64,000 nucleotides of DNA from Bradyrhizobium sp. BR 10289 (GTDB lineage Bacteria; Pseudomonadota; Alphaproteobacteria; Rhizobiales; Xanthobacteraceae): contig NZ_JACOFR010000026.1 of assembly GCF_019455385.1 (NCBI RefSeq), forward strand, positions 29,718-93,717, written 5' to 3'. The notes under the pieces were generated by a model that did no database searches, was not told where the DNA came from, and was given only the letters and a program-made list of their open reading frames with translations. Positions 1-9,028 of the stretch are shown one piece after another (position 1 is the first letter of the stretch; each line of letters begins with the position of its first letter). Position numbers and translations under genes: made by a program.

Positions 1-1
1 G

Positions 2-838
2 CAGGCGCTCGGCGATATCGGCCGGCAGGTCATCGCCGCCACGTATCAGGCGGTCCCAGGGCGGACGTCCGGCAACGCCGCGCCGGCGCAACAACCAACC
101 CCTGCGCCGGAGCTGACGGTCAAGCATGTCGGCAATCCGCAGTCGGTGACGTCGATCGACATTGCCGGGCTGGTCGGCCATGCCCGCCGCATGGACGGTC
201 TCATCATGATGGAGTGCGGCGTCGGGGACACGCTGCTCGAAGACAGCGTGATCCTGCATGCTCACGGAGCGAATAGCCTCGCGATGGAGAAGGAGCTGAG
301 TGCATGCGTTCATCTCGACGAGCAGCGCACTTTCGAGCAGGACCCGAAATATGCGATGCGGCTTCTCGTCGATGTCGCGATCAAGGCGCTGTCCCCCGCC
401 ATCAACGACCCGACGACGGCCGTGCAAGCCATCGACCAGATCGAGGATATGCTGCGGCGGCTGGCCAAATGTGATCTGGAGGCGTGCCGGGCCTATGACG
501 ACAACGGCGTTCTCAGGGTGATCTACCGGATGCCGACCTGGGAGGACTATCTCGCGCTGGCTTTCGACGAAATCCGCCAATTCGGGTCGACCTCCATCCA
601 GGTCATGCGCCGGCTGCGCGCCGCGCTTGCCGAGCTCGGCGACTGCGCCCGCGGGGAGCACGCAAAACTCGTTCGCGACTATCTCGGCCATCTCGATTCC
701 GGGATCGAGCGGTCGAGCTTCGATGCGCAGGACCGCGCCGCGGCCCGCATCGAGGATCGGCAGGGTCTGGGCTTGTCGCATCTCCACGGCGTGGCGGGCC
801 CGACAGCCTCGGACGAAAAAGGGCGGGCCGTCTCGTGA
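2..838 (+). CDS. DUF2254 family membrane protein, C-terminal part (5' end outside window)
   Basis: The frame is open from the first bases of the window, so the start lies upstream. Recognisable DUF2254 sequence includes INDPTTAVQAIDQIEDM, about 140 codons in, in what should be the soluble part after the membrane helices; the helices are not in the window. The function of DUF2254 is unknown. The stop overlaps the next gene by 4 bp, and that gene overlaps the third in the same way, so the three form one operon of inner-membrane proteins. An internal GTG at 146 could be mistaken for a start, but homologous-looking sequence continues before it. Confidence 0.8.
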   Translation, partial: QALGDIGRQVIAATYQAVPGRTSGNAAPAQQPTPAPELTVKHVGNPQSVTSIDIAGLVGHARRMDGLIMMECGVGDTLLEDSVILHAHGANSLAMEKELSACVHLDEQRTFEQDPKYAMRLLVDVAIKALSPAINDPTTAVQAIDQIEDMLRRLAKCDLEACRAYDDNGVLRVIYRMPTWEDYLALAFDEIRQFGSTSIQVMRRLRAALAELGDCARGEHAKLVRDYLGHLDSGIERSSFDAQDRAAARIEDRQGLGLSHLHGVAGPTASDEKGRAVS

Positions 839-1500
839 TCATGCAAGCCGCCGGATTGACCCGAGCAAAATTGCGCGCCCCGCGCGTGGCGGCCGCGGCG
901 GGGATCCTGTTTTCCCTGCTGCTGCTCGCGGTGTTCTGGCTGATGCGCCGTTCCGTGCCGGCCGATCCGCTCGAACCGGGTGCGTGGCTGCACGGGGGCA
1001 CCCGCAACGTCGCCTTGGCATTGAACCTCGTGCCCTTCGCGGGCGTGGCGTTCCTGTGGTTCGTCGGCTTTCTTCGCGACCGGCTCGGCGAGCGCGAGGA
1101 TAAGTTTTTCGCGACGATCTTCTTCGGCAGCGCCGTGCTAATGCTCGCGATGTTGTTCGCCGCCGCGGCCGTCATCGGCGCCGTCATTCTGGCCTTCCAC
1201 GCGGCGCCGAATGTGCTGATTAATTCCGCCACCTTTCATTTCGGCCGCGGTCTGGCCTACGGAATGGTCAACATCTATCTCGTCAAGACCGCCTCCGTGT
1301 TCATGATGACGACGTCGACCATCGCCCTCTACACGGGCCTCACGCCGCGCTGGCTGGCCTATGGCGGGTACGGAGTTGCCGCCGTCCTTCTCATCGGAAG
1401 TTATTACATCGACTGGAGCCTTGTCGTCTTTCCATTCTGGGTGCTGCTGGTGAGCATCAACATCTGGCTCAAGAAAGATGATCGCGAGGTGCGCTCGTGA
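835..1500 (+). CDS. Polytopic membrane protein of unknown function
   Basis: This is a 221-aa protein with about six hydrophobic segments (near residues 17-36, 60-80, 92-120, 143-160, 178-195 and 198-213) and short loops, so an integral inner-membrane protein. I recognise no catalytic motif. The GTG start at 835 overlaps the DUF2254 stop (GTGA); an ATG two codons later (841) is an alternative. Its stop overlaps the GTG of the next gene, which argues for translational coupling within a three-gene operon. Similar proteins near DUF2254 and AI-2E transporters are usually annotated as hypothetical. Confidence 0.75.
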   Translation: MIMQAAGLTRAKLRAPRVAAAAGILFSLLLLAVFWLMRRSVPADPLEPGAWLHGGTRNVALALNLVPFAGVAFLWFVGFLRDRLGEREDKFFATIFFGSAVLMLAMLFAAAAVIGAVILAFHAAPNVLINSATFHFGRGLAYGMVNIYLVKTASVFMMTTSTIALYTGLTPRWLAYGGYGVAAVLLIGSYYIDWSLVVFPFWVLLVSINIWLKKDDREVRS

Positions 1501-2585
1501 GGACGCTCCGTCAGCTTCTCCAGGGCGAGGAGTTGATCCGGCTCGTCATCCGCCTCGGACTGCTGGCGCTGCTGATCGTCTGGACGCTCGTTCTGATGCG
1601 CCCGTTTGGAACCATCCTGGCCTGGGCCGTCGTGCTCGCCGTCGCGTTCAACCCCGTCTTCGTCAGGTTCGCAAAGATGTTGGGCGGCCGGCCGAAGCTC
1701 GCTTCGATGCTTATCACCGCAATCAATCTCGCCATCCTCATCGGGCCGGCGGCGTGGCTCGGCATCGGCGCGGTGGAGGGGATCAAGGATTTTGCCGGGC
1801 AGTTATCGGCCGGAGAGTTCAAGGTTCCGTCGCCGCCGGAGTCGATCAAGAGCTGGCCTCTGTTGGGATCGCAACTCTACGAGTTCTGGGACCAGGCATC
1901 GTCCAACATTCGCTCGGTGCTGCGCCAAGTGACCCCTTACCTGAAGCCGCTGGCCGGAACGCTGCTGGGGCTTGCGGGCGATGCCGGCATTGGCGCGATC
2001 AAGTTTCTGCTGGCGGTCGCCGTCGCCGGCTTGATGCTGCCGTATGGCCAGCTGCTTGTGGTGGCGGGACGCAAGCTCCTGTCGCGGATCGTGCCCGAGC
2101 AAAGCGAGCACTTCGTCGAGTTGGCGGGCGCAACCATCCGTGCGGTCGCCCAGGGGGTGATCGGTATCGCGGTCATCCAGGCTCTGCTCGCCGGTATCGG
2201 CTTCAAGCTGGCCGGTATTCCGATCGCCGGCCTTCTGGCGTTCATCGTGCTGCTGCTTTCAATCGTGCAGATCGGCGCCGCGGTCGTCATGCTGCCGGTG
2301 ATCATCTGGATTTGGACTGCCAAGGACGTCACCACGGCAGTTCTGCTGACGCTGTTTCTGGTTGCCGTCGGTCTCCTCGACAACGTCTTGAAACCGCTGC
2401 TGATGGGCCGCGGGCTGACCACACCGACGCTGGTGATCCTGGTCGGTGTGATCGGCGGGACGCTCGCGCATGGCATCGTCGGCCTGTTCATCGGACCCAT
2501 CGTCTTGTCGGTCGCCTGGGAATTGATGGTGGCATGGATTGATGCGGGTCGTGGCGGCGTAGCCCCCGATCAGGTCGACCGTTGA
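1497..2585 (+). CDS. AI-2E family transporter (PerM-like)
   Basis: A 362-aa polytopic membrane protein with the AI-2E/PerM layout: two N-terminal helices, a soluble stretch (about residues 100-145), then a cluster of C-terminal helices containing LLDNVLKPLLMGRGL and a final GTLAHGIVGLFIGPIVLS segment typical of the family. Family members have been linked to autoinducer-2 or Na+/H+ transport, so the substrate cannot be named here. It starts at GTG 1497, overlapping the previous stop. Its own stop codon lies inside a FixK/FNR box that serves the next operon. Confidence 0.85.
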   Translation: MRTLRQLLQGEELIRLVIRLGLLALLIVWTLVLMRPFGTILAWAVVLAVAFNPVFVRFAKMLGGRPKLASMLITAINLAILIGPAAWLGIGAVEGIKDFAGQLSAGEFKVPSPPESIKSWPLLGSQLYEFWDQASSNIRSVLRQVTPYLKPLAGTLLGLAGDAGIGAIKFLLAVAVAGLMLPYGQLLVVAGRKLLSRIVPEQSEHFVELAGATIRAVAQGVIGIAVIQALLAGIGFKLAGIPIAGLLAFIVLLLSIVQIGAAVVMLPVIIWIWTAKDVTTAVLLTLFLVAVGLLDNVLKPLLMGRGLTTPTLVILVGVIGGTLAHGIVGLFIGPIVLSVAWELMVAWIDAGRGGVAPDQVDR

Positions 2586-2595
2586 CCTAAGTCAA
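2582..2595 (+). promoter_or_regulatory. FixK/FNR box for the DUF3141-pta-ack-fabI operon
   Basis: Sequence TTGACCTAAGTCAA, a perfect TTGA-N6-TCAA dyad. Its centre is 63.5 bp before the ATG at 2652. This fits an activator site at -41.5 with a leader of about 22 nt. It overlaps the stop codon of the preceding transporter gene. Confidence 0.85.
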
Positions 2596-2651
2596 CGTAT
2601 CCCGTCCGCCCTCGGGCTCTCAATGAATGCGCGGACAAGAGAGGTCGGAAC

Positions 2652-4871
2652 ATGTCGATGGAAACTCCAAATCTGCCGGGCGGCCCTCTGTCCGGGCTCG
2701 TTGCTTCGGCGGTCGAATATCTGGTCGACGCAGGACAGCGCAGTGTGCTGTTCCTGGACATCATGCGCCGACGCGGCGACCAGTATCGCGAGCACGTGGC
2801 GCAGACGGCTCCGCACGTTCTGCAGTATGCCGCCGAACTGATCATCGACGGCCGCAGGCTCGATGAGCCGGTCAATTACGCGCTGGTCCGCATCATTCCG
2901 CCCAAGGGAGTCGAGATTGACCTTGAGCGACGGCCGTTCATCGTGGTCGATCCGCGTGCCGGACACGGCCCGGGAATCGGCGGCTTCAAGGCCGACAGCG
3001 AGATCGGTGTCGCGATGAAGGCGGGCCATCCCTGCTACTTCATCGGCTTCCTGCCGGAGCCGATGCCGGGACAGACGATAGAGCGCATTGCCCGCGCCGA
3101 GGCGCTGTTCATCGAGAAAGTCATCAGCCTGCATCCGAAAGCCGACGGCAAACCCTGCGTGATCGGCAACTGCCAGGCCGGCTGGGCCGTGATGATTCTG
3201 GCATCGTTGCGCCCGGAGCTGTTCGGGCCGATCATCATCGCCGGCGCACCGCTCGCCTACTGGGCGGGTGTGCACGGCAAATATCCAATGCGCTATTCGG
3301 GCGGGCTCTTGGGCGGCAGCTGGCTGACGGCGCTCACCAGCGACCTCGGCGCGGGCAAGTTCGACGGCGCCTGGCTGGTGCAGAATTTCGAGAACCAGAA
3401 TCCCTCGAACACGTTGTGGACCAAGCAATACAACGTCTATTCGAAGGTCGATACCGAAGCTGACCGGTACCTCGAATTCGAACGTTGGTGGGGCGGTCAT
3501 GTCAATCTGAACGCGGAAGAAATTCAGTTCATCGTCGACGAACTCTTCATCGGCAACAATCTCGCCGCCGGCAAGATCGAGATGTCCGACGGCAAGAAGG
3601 TCGATCTTCGCAATATCCGATCGCCTATTCTGGTGTTCTGCTCTGAGGGCGACAACGTCACGCCCCCACAACAGGCGCTGGACTGGATTCTCGATTGTTA
3701 CGCCGACGTCGACGAGATCAGGGCTTACGGCCAGACCATCGTCTATACCGTCCACCAGAGCGTCGGACATCTTGGCATTTTCGTCTCCGGTGGCGTCGCC
3801 AAGAAGGAGCATGCGGAATTCTCCGAGAACATCGATTTGATCGACGTGCTGCCGCCGGGACTCTATGAGGCAACCTTCGAGGCCAAGGACGAGGAGACGA
3901 CGAGCTCGGATCTGGTTGTGGGCAAGTGGGTCATGCGTTGTGAGGCGCGCACGCTTGATGACATCCGGGCCATGGGCGGCAATTCGCCGGAGGACGAGCG
4001 TCGCTTCGCCGCCGCCAAGCGCGTCTCTGAAATCAACCTGGCGGCGTACCGGAAGTTCGTCCAGCCCTGGATCAAGAAGGTCGTGAGCCCGCAATTGGCG
4101 GAAACGATGCGTAACCTGCATCCGCTGCGGCTGCAGTACGAAGCCTTCAGCAGCAAGAATCCGCTGATGGCGACGGTGAAGTCCGCTGCGGAAGAGATAG
4201 AGGACACGCGCAAGCCGGCGGCGAAGGACAATCCGTTCCTGGCGTTCCAGGAGCAGATGTCCAAGCAGATCGTGCACGCGCTCGACAGCTGGCGCGACGC
4301 AACGGAAGCGCTGAGTGAAACGGTCTTCCTGAACGTCTATGGATCGCCGGCTCTGCAGGCGGCGCTAGGAATCGATCCGACATCGGAGGTCTCACGCCGG
4401 CGCGAGATGCCAACCGAGCACCGGGCGATGCTCGAGAAGCGGATTGTCGAGCTGAAATCCAGGATCGGCGAGGGTGGCCCTCGCGAGGCGGCCATCCGAA
4501 GCCTGCTCTATATCGGCTCGGCCCGCGGGATGGTCGATGAGCGCAGCATCGAGGCGCTGCGCCGCGTGCGGCGCGATTATGGCGGGCCTCGCCTGTCGCT
4601 GGCCGAGTTCAAGATGCTGGTTCGCGAGCAGTTCTTCATGCTGCTGCTGGATCAGGAGGGTGCACTCGCCTCCATTCCGAAGCTGTTGCCCGATGACGTT
4701 AATCAGCGCCGGGCGTTGGTTGCATCCATGCACGAGGTGCTCTCCGCCAGCGGCGGGGTGACCGGCGAGCGCGCGAACCGCCTCCAGCGGATTGCCACGC
4801 TTCTCGGCGTCGAGGTGGGGGAGGGCAGCGCGACCAACGTCGCCCCTTTCGATCAGGCGAGAGCGTCGTAA
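2652..4871 (+). CDS. DUF3141 protein, PHA synthase-like alpha/beta-hydrolase
   Basis: A 739-aa cytosolic protein. Residues about 60-380 resemble the catalytic domain of polyhydroxyalkanoate synthases: the nucleophile elbow GNCQAG carries Cys174, matching the GxCxG box of PhaC rather than a lipase Ser, and Asp334 (GDNVTPP) and His373 (GHLGIF) sit where the other two triad residues are expected. The C-terminal half (about 400-739) is helical and has no motif I recognise. First gene of a four-gene operon with phosphotransacylase, acyl kinase and FabI, behind a FixK box. A role in polyhydroxybutyrate or acyl-CoA handling under low oxygen is inferred from fold and neighbours. Confidence 0.85.
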   Translation: MSMETPNLPGGPLSGLVASAVEYLVDAGQRSVLFLDIMRRRGDQYREHVAQTAPHVLQYAAELIIDGRRLDEPVNYALVRIIPPKGVEIDLERRPFIVVDPRAGHGPGIGGFKADSEIGVAMKAGHPCYFIGFLPEPMPGQTIERIARAEALFIEKVISLHPKADGKPCVIGNCQAGWAVMILASLRPELFGPIIIAGAPLAYWAGVHGKYPMRYSGGLLGGSWLTALTSDLGAGKFDGAWLVQNFENQNPSNTLWTKQYNVYSKVDTEADRYLEFERWWGGHVNLNAEEIQFIVDELFIGNNLAAGKIEMSDGKKVDLRNIRSPILVFCSEGDNVTPPQQALDWILDCYADVDEIRAYGQTIVYTVHQSVGHLGIFVSGGVAKKEHAEFSENIDLIDVLPPGLYEATFEAKDEETTSSDLVVGKWVMRCEARTLDDIRAMGGNSPEDERRFAAAKRVSEINLAAYRKFVQPWIKKVVSPQLAETMRNLHPLRLQYEAFSSKNPLMATVKSAAEEIEDTRKPAAKDNPFLAFQEQMSKQIVHALDSWRDATEALSETVFLNVYGSPALQAALGIDPTSEVSRRREMPTEHRAMLEKRIVELKSRIGEGGPREAAIRSLLYIGSARGMVDERSIEALRRVRRDYGGPRLSLAEFKMLVREQFFMLLLDQEGALASIPKLLPDDVNQRRALVASMHEVLSASGGVTGERANRLQRIATLLGVEVGEGSATNVAPFDQARAS

Positions 4872-4900
4872 CGGCAGTCAAAAGGATCGGGAGCAACATC

Positions 4901-5863
4901 ATGTCGGCCGATGCCAGCCAATCGCAGTTCTCGAGCAAATATGACCGCCTGATCGCGGCCGCCAAGGCCATCTCTGCAGCTCCGACTGTCGTGGTGCATC
5001 CCTGCGACGAGACCTCGCTGCGGGGGGCGGTCGACAGCGCACAAGCCGGGATCATCCGGCCCATCCTGGTCGGCCCCGAAGGCAAGGTCAGGGAGACCGC
5101 CAAGAAGTTCGGTCTCGACATTTCGGGCTTCGAGATCGTCGACGCCGCGCATAGCGAGGACGCTGCCGCCAAAGGGGTCGAGCTGATCCACGCCGCCAAG
5201 GGCGAACTGCTGATGAAGGGCAGCCTGCACACCGACGAGCTGATGCGGGCCGTCACCGCGAAGGCCGGAGGCCTGCGCACCAACCGCCGCATCAGCCACG
5301 TGTTCGTGATGGACGTGCCGGCCTATGCCGAGACCTTGTTCGTGACGGACGCTGCAATCAACATCTTCCCCGACCTCGATGCCAAGCGCGACATCATCCA
5401 GAACGCGATTGATCTCTATGTGGAGGCCGGCTTCGGCAAGGCGCCGCGCGTCGCCATTCTGTCGGCGGTCGAGACCGTCACTTCGAAGATTCCCTCGACC
5501 ATCGAGGCGGCCGCGCTGTGCAAGATGGCTGATCGCGGCCAGATCACCGGTGGCGTGCTCGACGGCCCCCTGGCCTTCGACAATGCGATCGACCCCGAGG
5601 CGGCGCGCATCAAGGGCATCAAGTCCGAGGTCGCCGGTAGGGCGCAGATCCTGGTCGTTCCGGATCTCGAGGCCGGCAACATGCTGGCAAAGAATCTTGC
5701 TTACTTCGCCAAGGCCGATGGGGCCGGCATCGTGCTCGGCGCCCGCGTTCCGGTGGTTCTGACTTCGCGAGCCGATACCCCGCGCGCGCGAATGGCCTCT
5801 TGCGCAGTGGCATCGCTTTACGCGAACGCGCGCCGCCAGCGCGCTCCTACGATAGCCGCATGA
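4901..5863 (+). CDS. Phosphate acetyl/butyryltransferase (PTA_PTB family)
   Basis: A 320-aa protein covering the complete PTA_PTB domain, which exchanges CoA on an acyl-CoA for phosphate to give an acyl phosphate. It lacks the N-terminal MaoC-type hydratase half found in the bifunctional versions annotated in many alphaproteobacteria; a separate MaoC gene lies at 7901-8359. Start ATG 4901 follows GGGAG. The stop overlaps the ATG of the kinase gene (ATGA), so the two are probably made together. Whether acetyl- or butyryl-CoA is the substrate cannot be told from sequence; FabI and MaoC nearby make a C4 substrate plausible. Confidence 0.88.
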   Translation: MSADASQSQFSSKYDRLIAAAKAISAAPTVVVHPCDETSLRGAVDSAQAGIIRPILVGPEGKVRETAKKFGLDISGFEIVDAAHSEDAAAKGVELIHAAKGELLMKGSLHTDELMRAVTAKAGGLRTNRRISHVFVMDVPAYAETLFVTDAAINIFPDLDAKRDIIQNAIDLYVEAGFGKAPRVAILSAVETVTSKIPSTIEAAALCKMADRGQITGGVLDGPLAFDNAIDPEAARIKGIKSEVAGRAQILVVPDLEAGNMLAKNLAYFAKADGAGIVLGARVPVVLTSRADTPRARMASCAVASLYANARRQRAPTIAA

Positions 5864-7083
5864 CCGCCATGGATACCATCCTCGTCGTCAACGCCGGCTC
5901 TTCCAGTGTCAAGTTCCAGATCTTCTCGGTGGAGGGCGAGGGTCGGCTGCGGCGACAGATCAAGGGCCAGATGGATGGCATCGGCAGCCGTCCGCGGCTG
6001 AAGGCAAGCGGCGCGGCGGGCGATCCCCTGGCCGACCGCGCCTATCCCATCGAAGCGGTGCCGGACGTTTCAACTGCGATGGGCGTTGCCGGCGCGTGGC
6101 TGCGCGAGGAGCTTCGTATCCACCCGATCGCGGTCGGGCATCGGGTGGTGCATGGCGGTCCGGATCACGACAAGCCGGTCCTGATCGACCACGGCGTGGT
6201 GGCCCGGCTGGAGCGCTTCACCAATCTCGCCCCGCTGCACCAGCCCCACAATCTGTCGCCGATCCGCTCGATCCTGGCGAATTTTCCGGCGCTGCCGCAG
6301 GTCGCCTGCTTCGACACCGCATTTCATCGCACGCATGGTGCCCTGGCGGACTATTATGCGATCCCGCATCAGCTTCATGCGGAGGGCGTGCGACGCTACG
6401 GCTTTCACGGCCTGTCCTATGAATACATCGCGCGGGCCCTGCCGAGCGTTGCGCCAGAGATTGCGAAGCGCCGGGTAGTCGTTGCTCACCTCGGCAGCGG
6501 CGCCTCGATGTGCGCCATGAAGGACGGGCGGAGCGTCGAGAGCACCATGGGTTTCACCGCATTGGACGGCCTGCCGATGGGAACGCGGCCGGGCCAGCTC
6601 GATCCCGGTGTCGTGCTCTACCTCTTGGCCGAGAAGGGGATGTCGGCCGCAGGCGTGCAGGACTTCCTGTACCGCGAATGCGGGTTGAGGGGCCTTTCCG
6701 GTGTCAGCAACGACATGCGCGAGCTCGAGAAGAGTGAGGACCCCAAGGCCAAGCTCGCGATCGACTATTTCGCCTATCGGATTGGCCTTAACGCCGGCAT
6801 GCTGGCGGCGGCTCTGCAAGGTCTCGATGCCTTCGTCTTCACGGCCGGGATCGGCGAGAATTCCGCAACCATTCGCGCCCGCGTGGCCGAGCAGCTCGGT
6901 TGGCTCGGCGTGACGCTGGATCCGATCCAAAATTCGCGCCATGCGCGACTGATCTCGCAGCCCGGCAGCCTCATTCCGGTTTACGTGGTCCCGACCGACG
7001 AAGAGCTGATGATCGCGCAGCATACGCTGTCGCTGCTGATGAACACGCCATCGAGCAACTCCAAGCAGGAGAGGGTGTCATGA
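5860..7083 (+). CDS. ackA: Acetate/butyrate-type acyl kinase
   Basis: A 407-aa acetokinase-family protein. Visible motifs are NAGSSSVKFQ near the N-terminus, GHRVVHGG, the Asp of CFDTAFHR, and FTAGIGEN near the C-terminus. It converts acyl phosphate plus ADP to the acid plus ATP. The start is taken as ATG 5860, which overlaps the phosphotransacylase stop; the frame is open further upstream but that stretch encodes unrelated sequence. The stop again overlaps the next ATG. With the upstream transferase it forms a substrate-level phosphorylation pair under FixK control. Confidence 0.9.
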   Translation: MTAMDTILVVNAGSSSVKFQIFSVEGEGRLRRQIKGQMDGIGSRPRLKASGAAGDPLADRAYPIEAVPDVSTAMGVAGAWLREELRIHPIAVGHRVVHGGPDHDKPVLIDHGVVARLERFTNLAPLHQPHNLSPIRSILANFPALPQVACFDTAFHRTHGALADYYAIPHQLHAEGVRRYGFHGLSYEYIARALPSVAPEIAKRRVVVAHLGSGASMCAMKDGRSVESTMGFTALDGLPMGTRPGQLDPGVVLYLLAEKGMSAAGVQDFLYRECGLRGLSGVSNDMRELEKSEDPKAKLAIDYFAYRIGLNAGMLAAALQGLDAFVFTAGIGENSATIRARVAEQLGWLGVTLDPIQNSRHARLISQPGSLIPVYVVPTDEELMIAQHTLSLLMNTPSSNSKQERVS

Positions 7084-7868
7084 TTCCCGTCTATCCCGAG
7101 ACCAAGGTTGCCCTGAAGGGCAAGAAGGGGCTCGTCGTCGGAATTGCCAACGACCAATCCATCGCCTGGGGCTGCGCCGGGGCGTTTCGGGCGCTCGGGG
7201 CCGAACTCGCCGTGACCTATCTGAATGACCGCGCGAAGAAGCACGTCGAGCCGCTGGCGCAGGCGCTGGAGGCACCGATCTTCATGCCGCTCGACGTCAT
7301 GGTTGAAGGGCAGACCGAGCAGGTCTTTGAACGGATCGCAAAGGAGTGGGGGCAGCTCGACTTCCTGCTGCACTCGATCGCCTTCTCCCCCAAGGAAGCA
7401 CTGCATGGCCGCGTCGTGGACGTCGGCCGCGAGGGCTTCCTCAAGACCATGGAGGTCTCCTGCTGGTCCTTCCTGCGCATGGCCCATCTGGCCGAGCCGC
7501 TGATGAAGAACGGCGGCACGATGTTCACCATGACCTATTATGGCAGCCAGATGGTGGTCGAGAACTACAACATCATGGGCGTGGCGAAAGCTGCGCTTGA
7601 ATCGGCGGTCCGCTATGCGGCGGCCGAACTGGGTCCCAAGGGCATCCGCGTGCATGCGATTTCGCCAGGACCATTGGCGACGCGGGCGGCTTCAGGCATC
7701 CCCGAGTTTGATGAGCTGATGGACAAGGCGCAATCGAAGGCGCCAGCACGAAGCCTCGTAAGCATCGACGATGTCGGCAATGCCACCGCATTCCTGGCGC
7801 TCGACGGTGCCAAGCTCATGACGGGTGGAGTGCTCTATATCGATGGCGGTTACCACATCATCGATTGA
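7080..7868 (+). CDS. fabI: Enoyl-ACP/enoyl-CoA reductase, FabI type
   Basis: A 262-aa short-chain dehydrogenase of the FabI subfamily: nucleotide-binding GIANDQSIAWG near residue 20, the FabI-type catalytic pair Tyr163 and Lys170 in NYNIMGVAK, and the ISPGPLATRAA loop. FabI reduces the trans-2 double bond of enoyl thioesters with NAD(P)H. A fatty-acid-synthesis isoform is normally housekeeping; this copy ends a low-oxygen operon and overlaps the kinase stop by 4 bp. That suggests a second, specialised enoyl reductase, possibly using crotonyl-CoA as an electron sink. That last point is inference. Confidence 0.88.
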   Translation: MIPVYPETKVALKGKKGLVVGIANDQSIAWGCAGAFRALGAELAVTYLNDRAKKHVEPLAQALEAPIFMPLDVMVEGQTEQVFERIAKEWGQLDFLLHSIAFSPKEALHGRVVDVGREGFLKTMEVSCWSFLRMAHLAEPLMKNGGTMFTMTYYGSQMVVENYNIMGVAKAALESAVRYAAAELGPKGIRVHAISPGPLATRAASGIPEFDELMDKAQSKAPARSLVSIDDVGNATAFLALDGAKLMTGGVLYIDGGYHIID

Positions 7869-7877
7869 ACAACGGGA

Positions 7878-7896
7878 TGGCGCGCTGATCGCGCCA
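7878..7896. terminator. Hairpin between convergent fabI and maoC genes
   Basis: A 7-bp inverted repeat, TGGCGCG/CGCGCCA, with a 5-nt loop in the 32-bp gap between two convergent stop codons. There is no clear T-run on either side, so this is a candidate terminator by position only. Confidence 0.4.
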
Positions 7897-7900
7897 GCAC

Positions 7901-8359
7901 TTACCGATAGTGCAGCGCGATCAGCTCGGCGATACAGGCCGGCTTCGTGCCGCCTTCGATCTCGATCACGAGATGATAGTTGACGCGCAAGCCGTCGGGC
8001 GGCACGTCCTCCGCTTCGGCAATGGTCACGCGTCCTCGTAATCTGGATCCAGCCGGCACGGGCGCCAGATAGCGGATCCGATCCGCGCCGTAGTTCAACG
8101 TATTGCGCAATCCTTTCAGGCCGATCACCGATCGGATGAAGAGAGGCGCGAGCGCGAGCGACAGCAACCCGTGGGCGATGGTCTTGCCGCCCGGCATCTC
8201 CTTTGTGGCACGCTCTTGATCGACGTGAATCCATTGCTCGTCGCAAGTCGCTTCCGCAAACTGGTTGATCCGTTCCTGGGTAATCTCGATCCAGTCGCTC
8301 GCTCCGATCTCGGTGCCGACGGCCGCCTTGATCTCTTTGAAGTCGCTGAATATTCGCAT
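7901..8359 (-). CDS. MaoC family (R)-specific enoyl-CoA hydratase
   Basis: A 152-aa hot-dog-fold protein with the hydratase motif CDEQWIHVD (about residues 38-46), which carries the catalytic Asp and His, followed by GGKTIAHGLLSL. MaoC proteins interconvert (R)-3-hydroxyacyl-CoA and trans-2-enoyl-CoA. ATG 8359 is chosen as start; a TTG at 8377 overlapping the upstream stop would add six residues. Last gene of the minus-strand operon with the two CoA-transferase subunits. It could supply the enoyl-CoA used by the convergent FabI, but this is inference. Confidence 0.85.
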   Translation of the reverse strand: MRIFSDFKEIKAAVGTEIGASDWIEITQERINQFAEATCDEQWIHVDQERATKEMPGGKTIAHGLLSLALAPLFIRSVIGLKGLRNTLNYGADRIRYLAPVPAGSRLRGRVTIAEAEDVPPDGLRVNYHLVIEIEGGTKPACIAELIALHYR

Positions 8360-8373
8360 CTTGCTTGGCCCGC

Positions 8374-9024
8374 TCAAATCTTCATTTCGGGGACGCTGTC
8401 GCCGACAACCAGCTCAGCTTCCGTGACCGCCATGACTTCGCCGACGCTGACGCCGGGGGCGGTCTCGATCAGCGCCGCTTTGCCGTCGGGAAAGCCGATC
8501 ACCGCAAGGTCGGTGACCACCAGGCTTACAGCTCGGCTGGACGTCAGCGGCAGGTTGCACTGCTTGACGATCTTCGACTTGCCCTTTGCGGCATGCTGCA
8601 TGGCGACAATGACGCGCTTAGCGCCGGCCACCAGATCCATGGCGCCGCCCATGCCTGGTACCATCTTGCCGGGGATCATCCAGTTGGCAAGATGGCCGCC
8701 TGCGTCAACCTGCAGGCCGCCGAGTACGGTGACATCGACATGGCCGCCGCGTATCAACGCAAAAGACATTGCGCTGTCGAACGTGCTTGCGCCCGGCAGC
8801 GCGCTGATCGGCCGGCCGCCGGCATCAGTGAGCAGGGGGTGCGCCAGTCCCTGCTCGGGAATCGGTCCAGTGCCGATCAGCCCGTTCTCCGACTGAAAGA
8901 ACACTTTCAAGTCCGGCGAGACATAGTTGGCAACCAGCGTCGGAATGCCAATGCCGAGATTGACGAGATTGCCGGGCTTGAGCTCCTGCGCGACACGCCG
9001 GGCGATGATCTCCTGTGCGTCCAT
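8374..9024 (-). CDS. 3-oxoacid/acetate CoA-transferase subunit B
   Basis: A 216-aa beta subunit of a family I CoA-transferase. The SENGLIG motif carries the catalytic Glu that forms the enzyme-CoA thioester, and NLGIGIPTLVANYV is the typical N-terminal signature. The start is ATG 9024, just after the subunit A stop; a TTG at 9063 would overlap subunit A by 35 bp and adds residues not typical of the family. The enzyme moves CoA between short-chain acids such as acetoacetate, acetate, butyrate or succinate; the exact pair cannot be read from sequence. Confidence 0.88.
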   Translation of the reverse strand: MDAQEIIARRVAQELKPGNLVNLGIGIPTLVANYVSPDLKVFFQSENGLIGTGPIPEQGLAHPLLTDAGGRPISALPGASTFDSAMSFALIRGGHVDVTVLGGLQVDAGGHLANWMIPGKMVPGMGGAMDLVAGAKRVIVAMQHAAKGKSKIVKQCNLPLTSSRAVSLVVTDLAVIGFPDGKAALIETAPGVSVGEVMAVTEAELVVGDSVPEMKI

Positions 9025-9028
9025 GAGT

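Noticed and set aside
1478..2542. Plus-strand frame overlapping the AI-2E transporter
   Set aside because: Arg/Gly-rich shadow of the transporter, with no family features.
2592..4277. Long open frame on the minus strand opposite the DUF3141 gene
   Set aside because: It mirrors a clearly recognisable plus-strand protein; long antisense frames are expected in GC-rich genes. The same applies to 11600-12919, 27054-28883, 29160-31058, 36365-38107 and 43570-45198.
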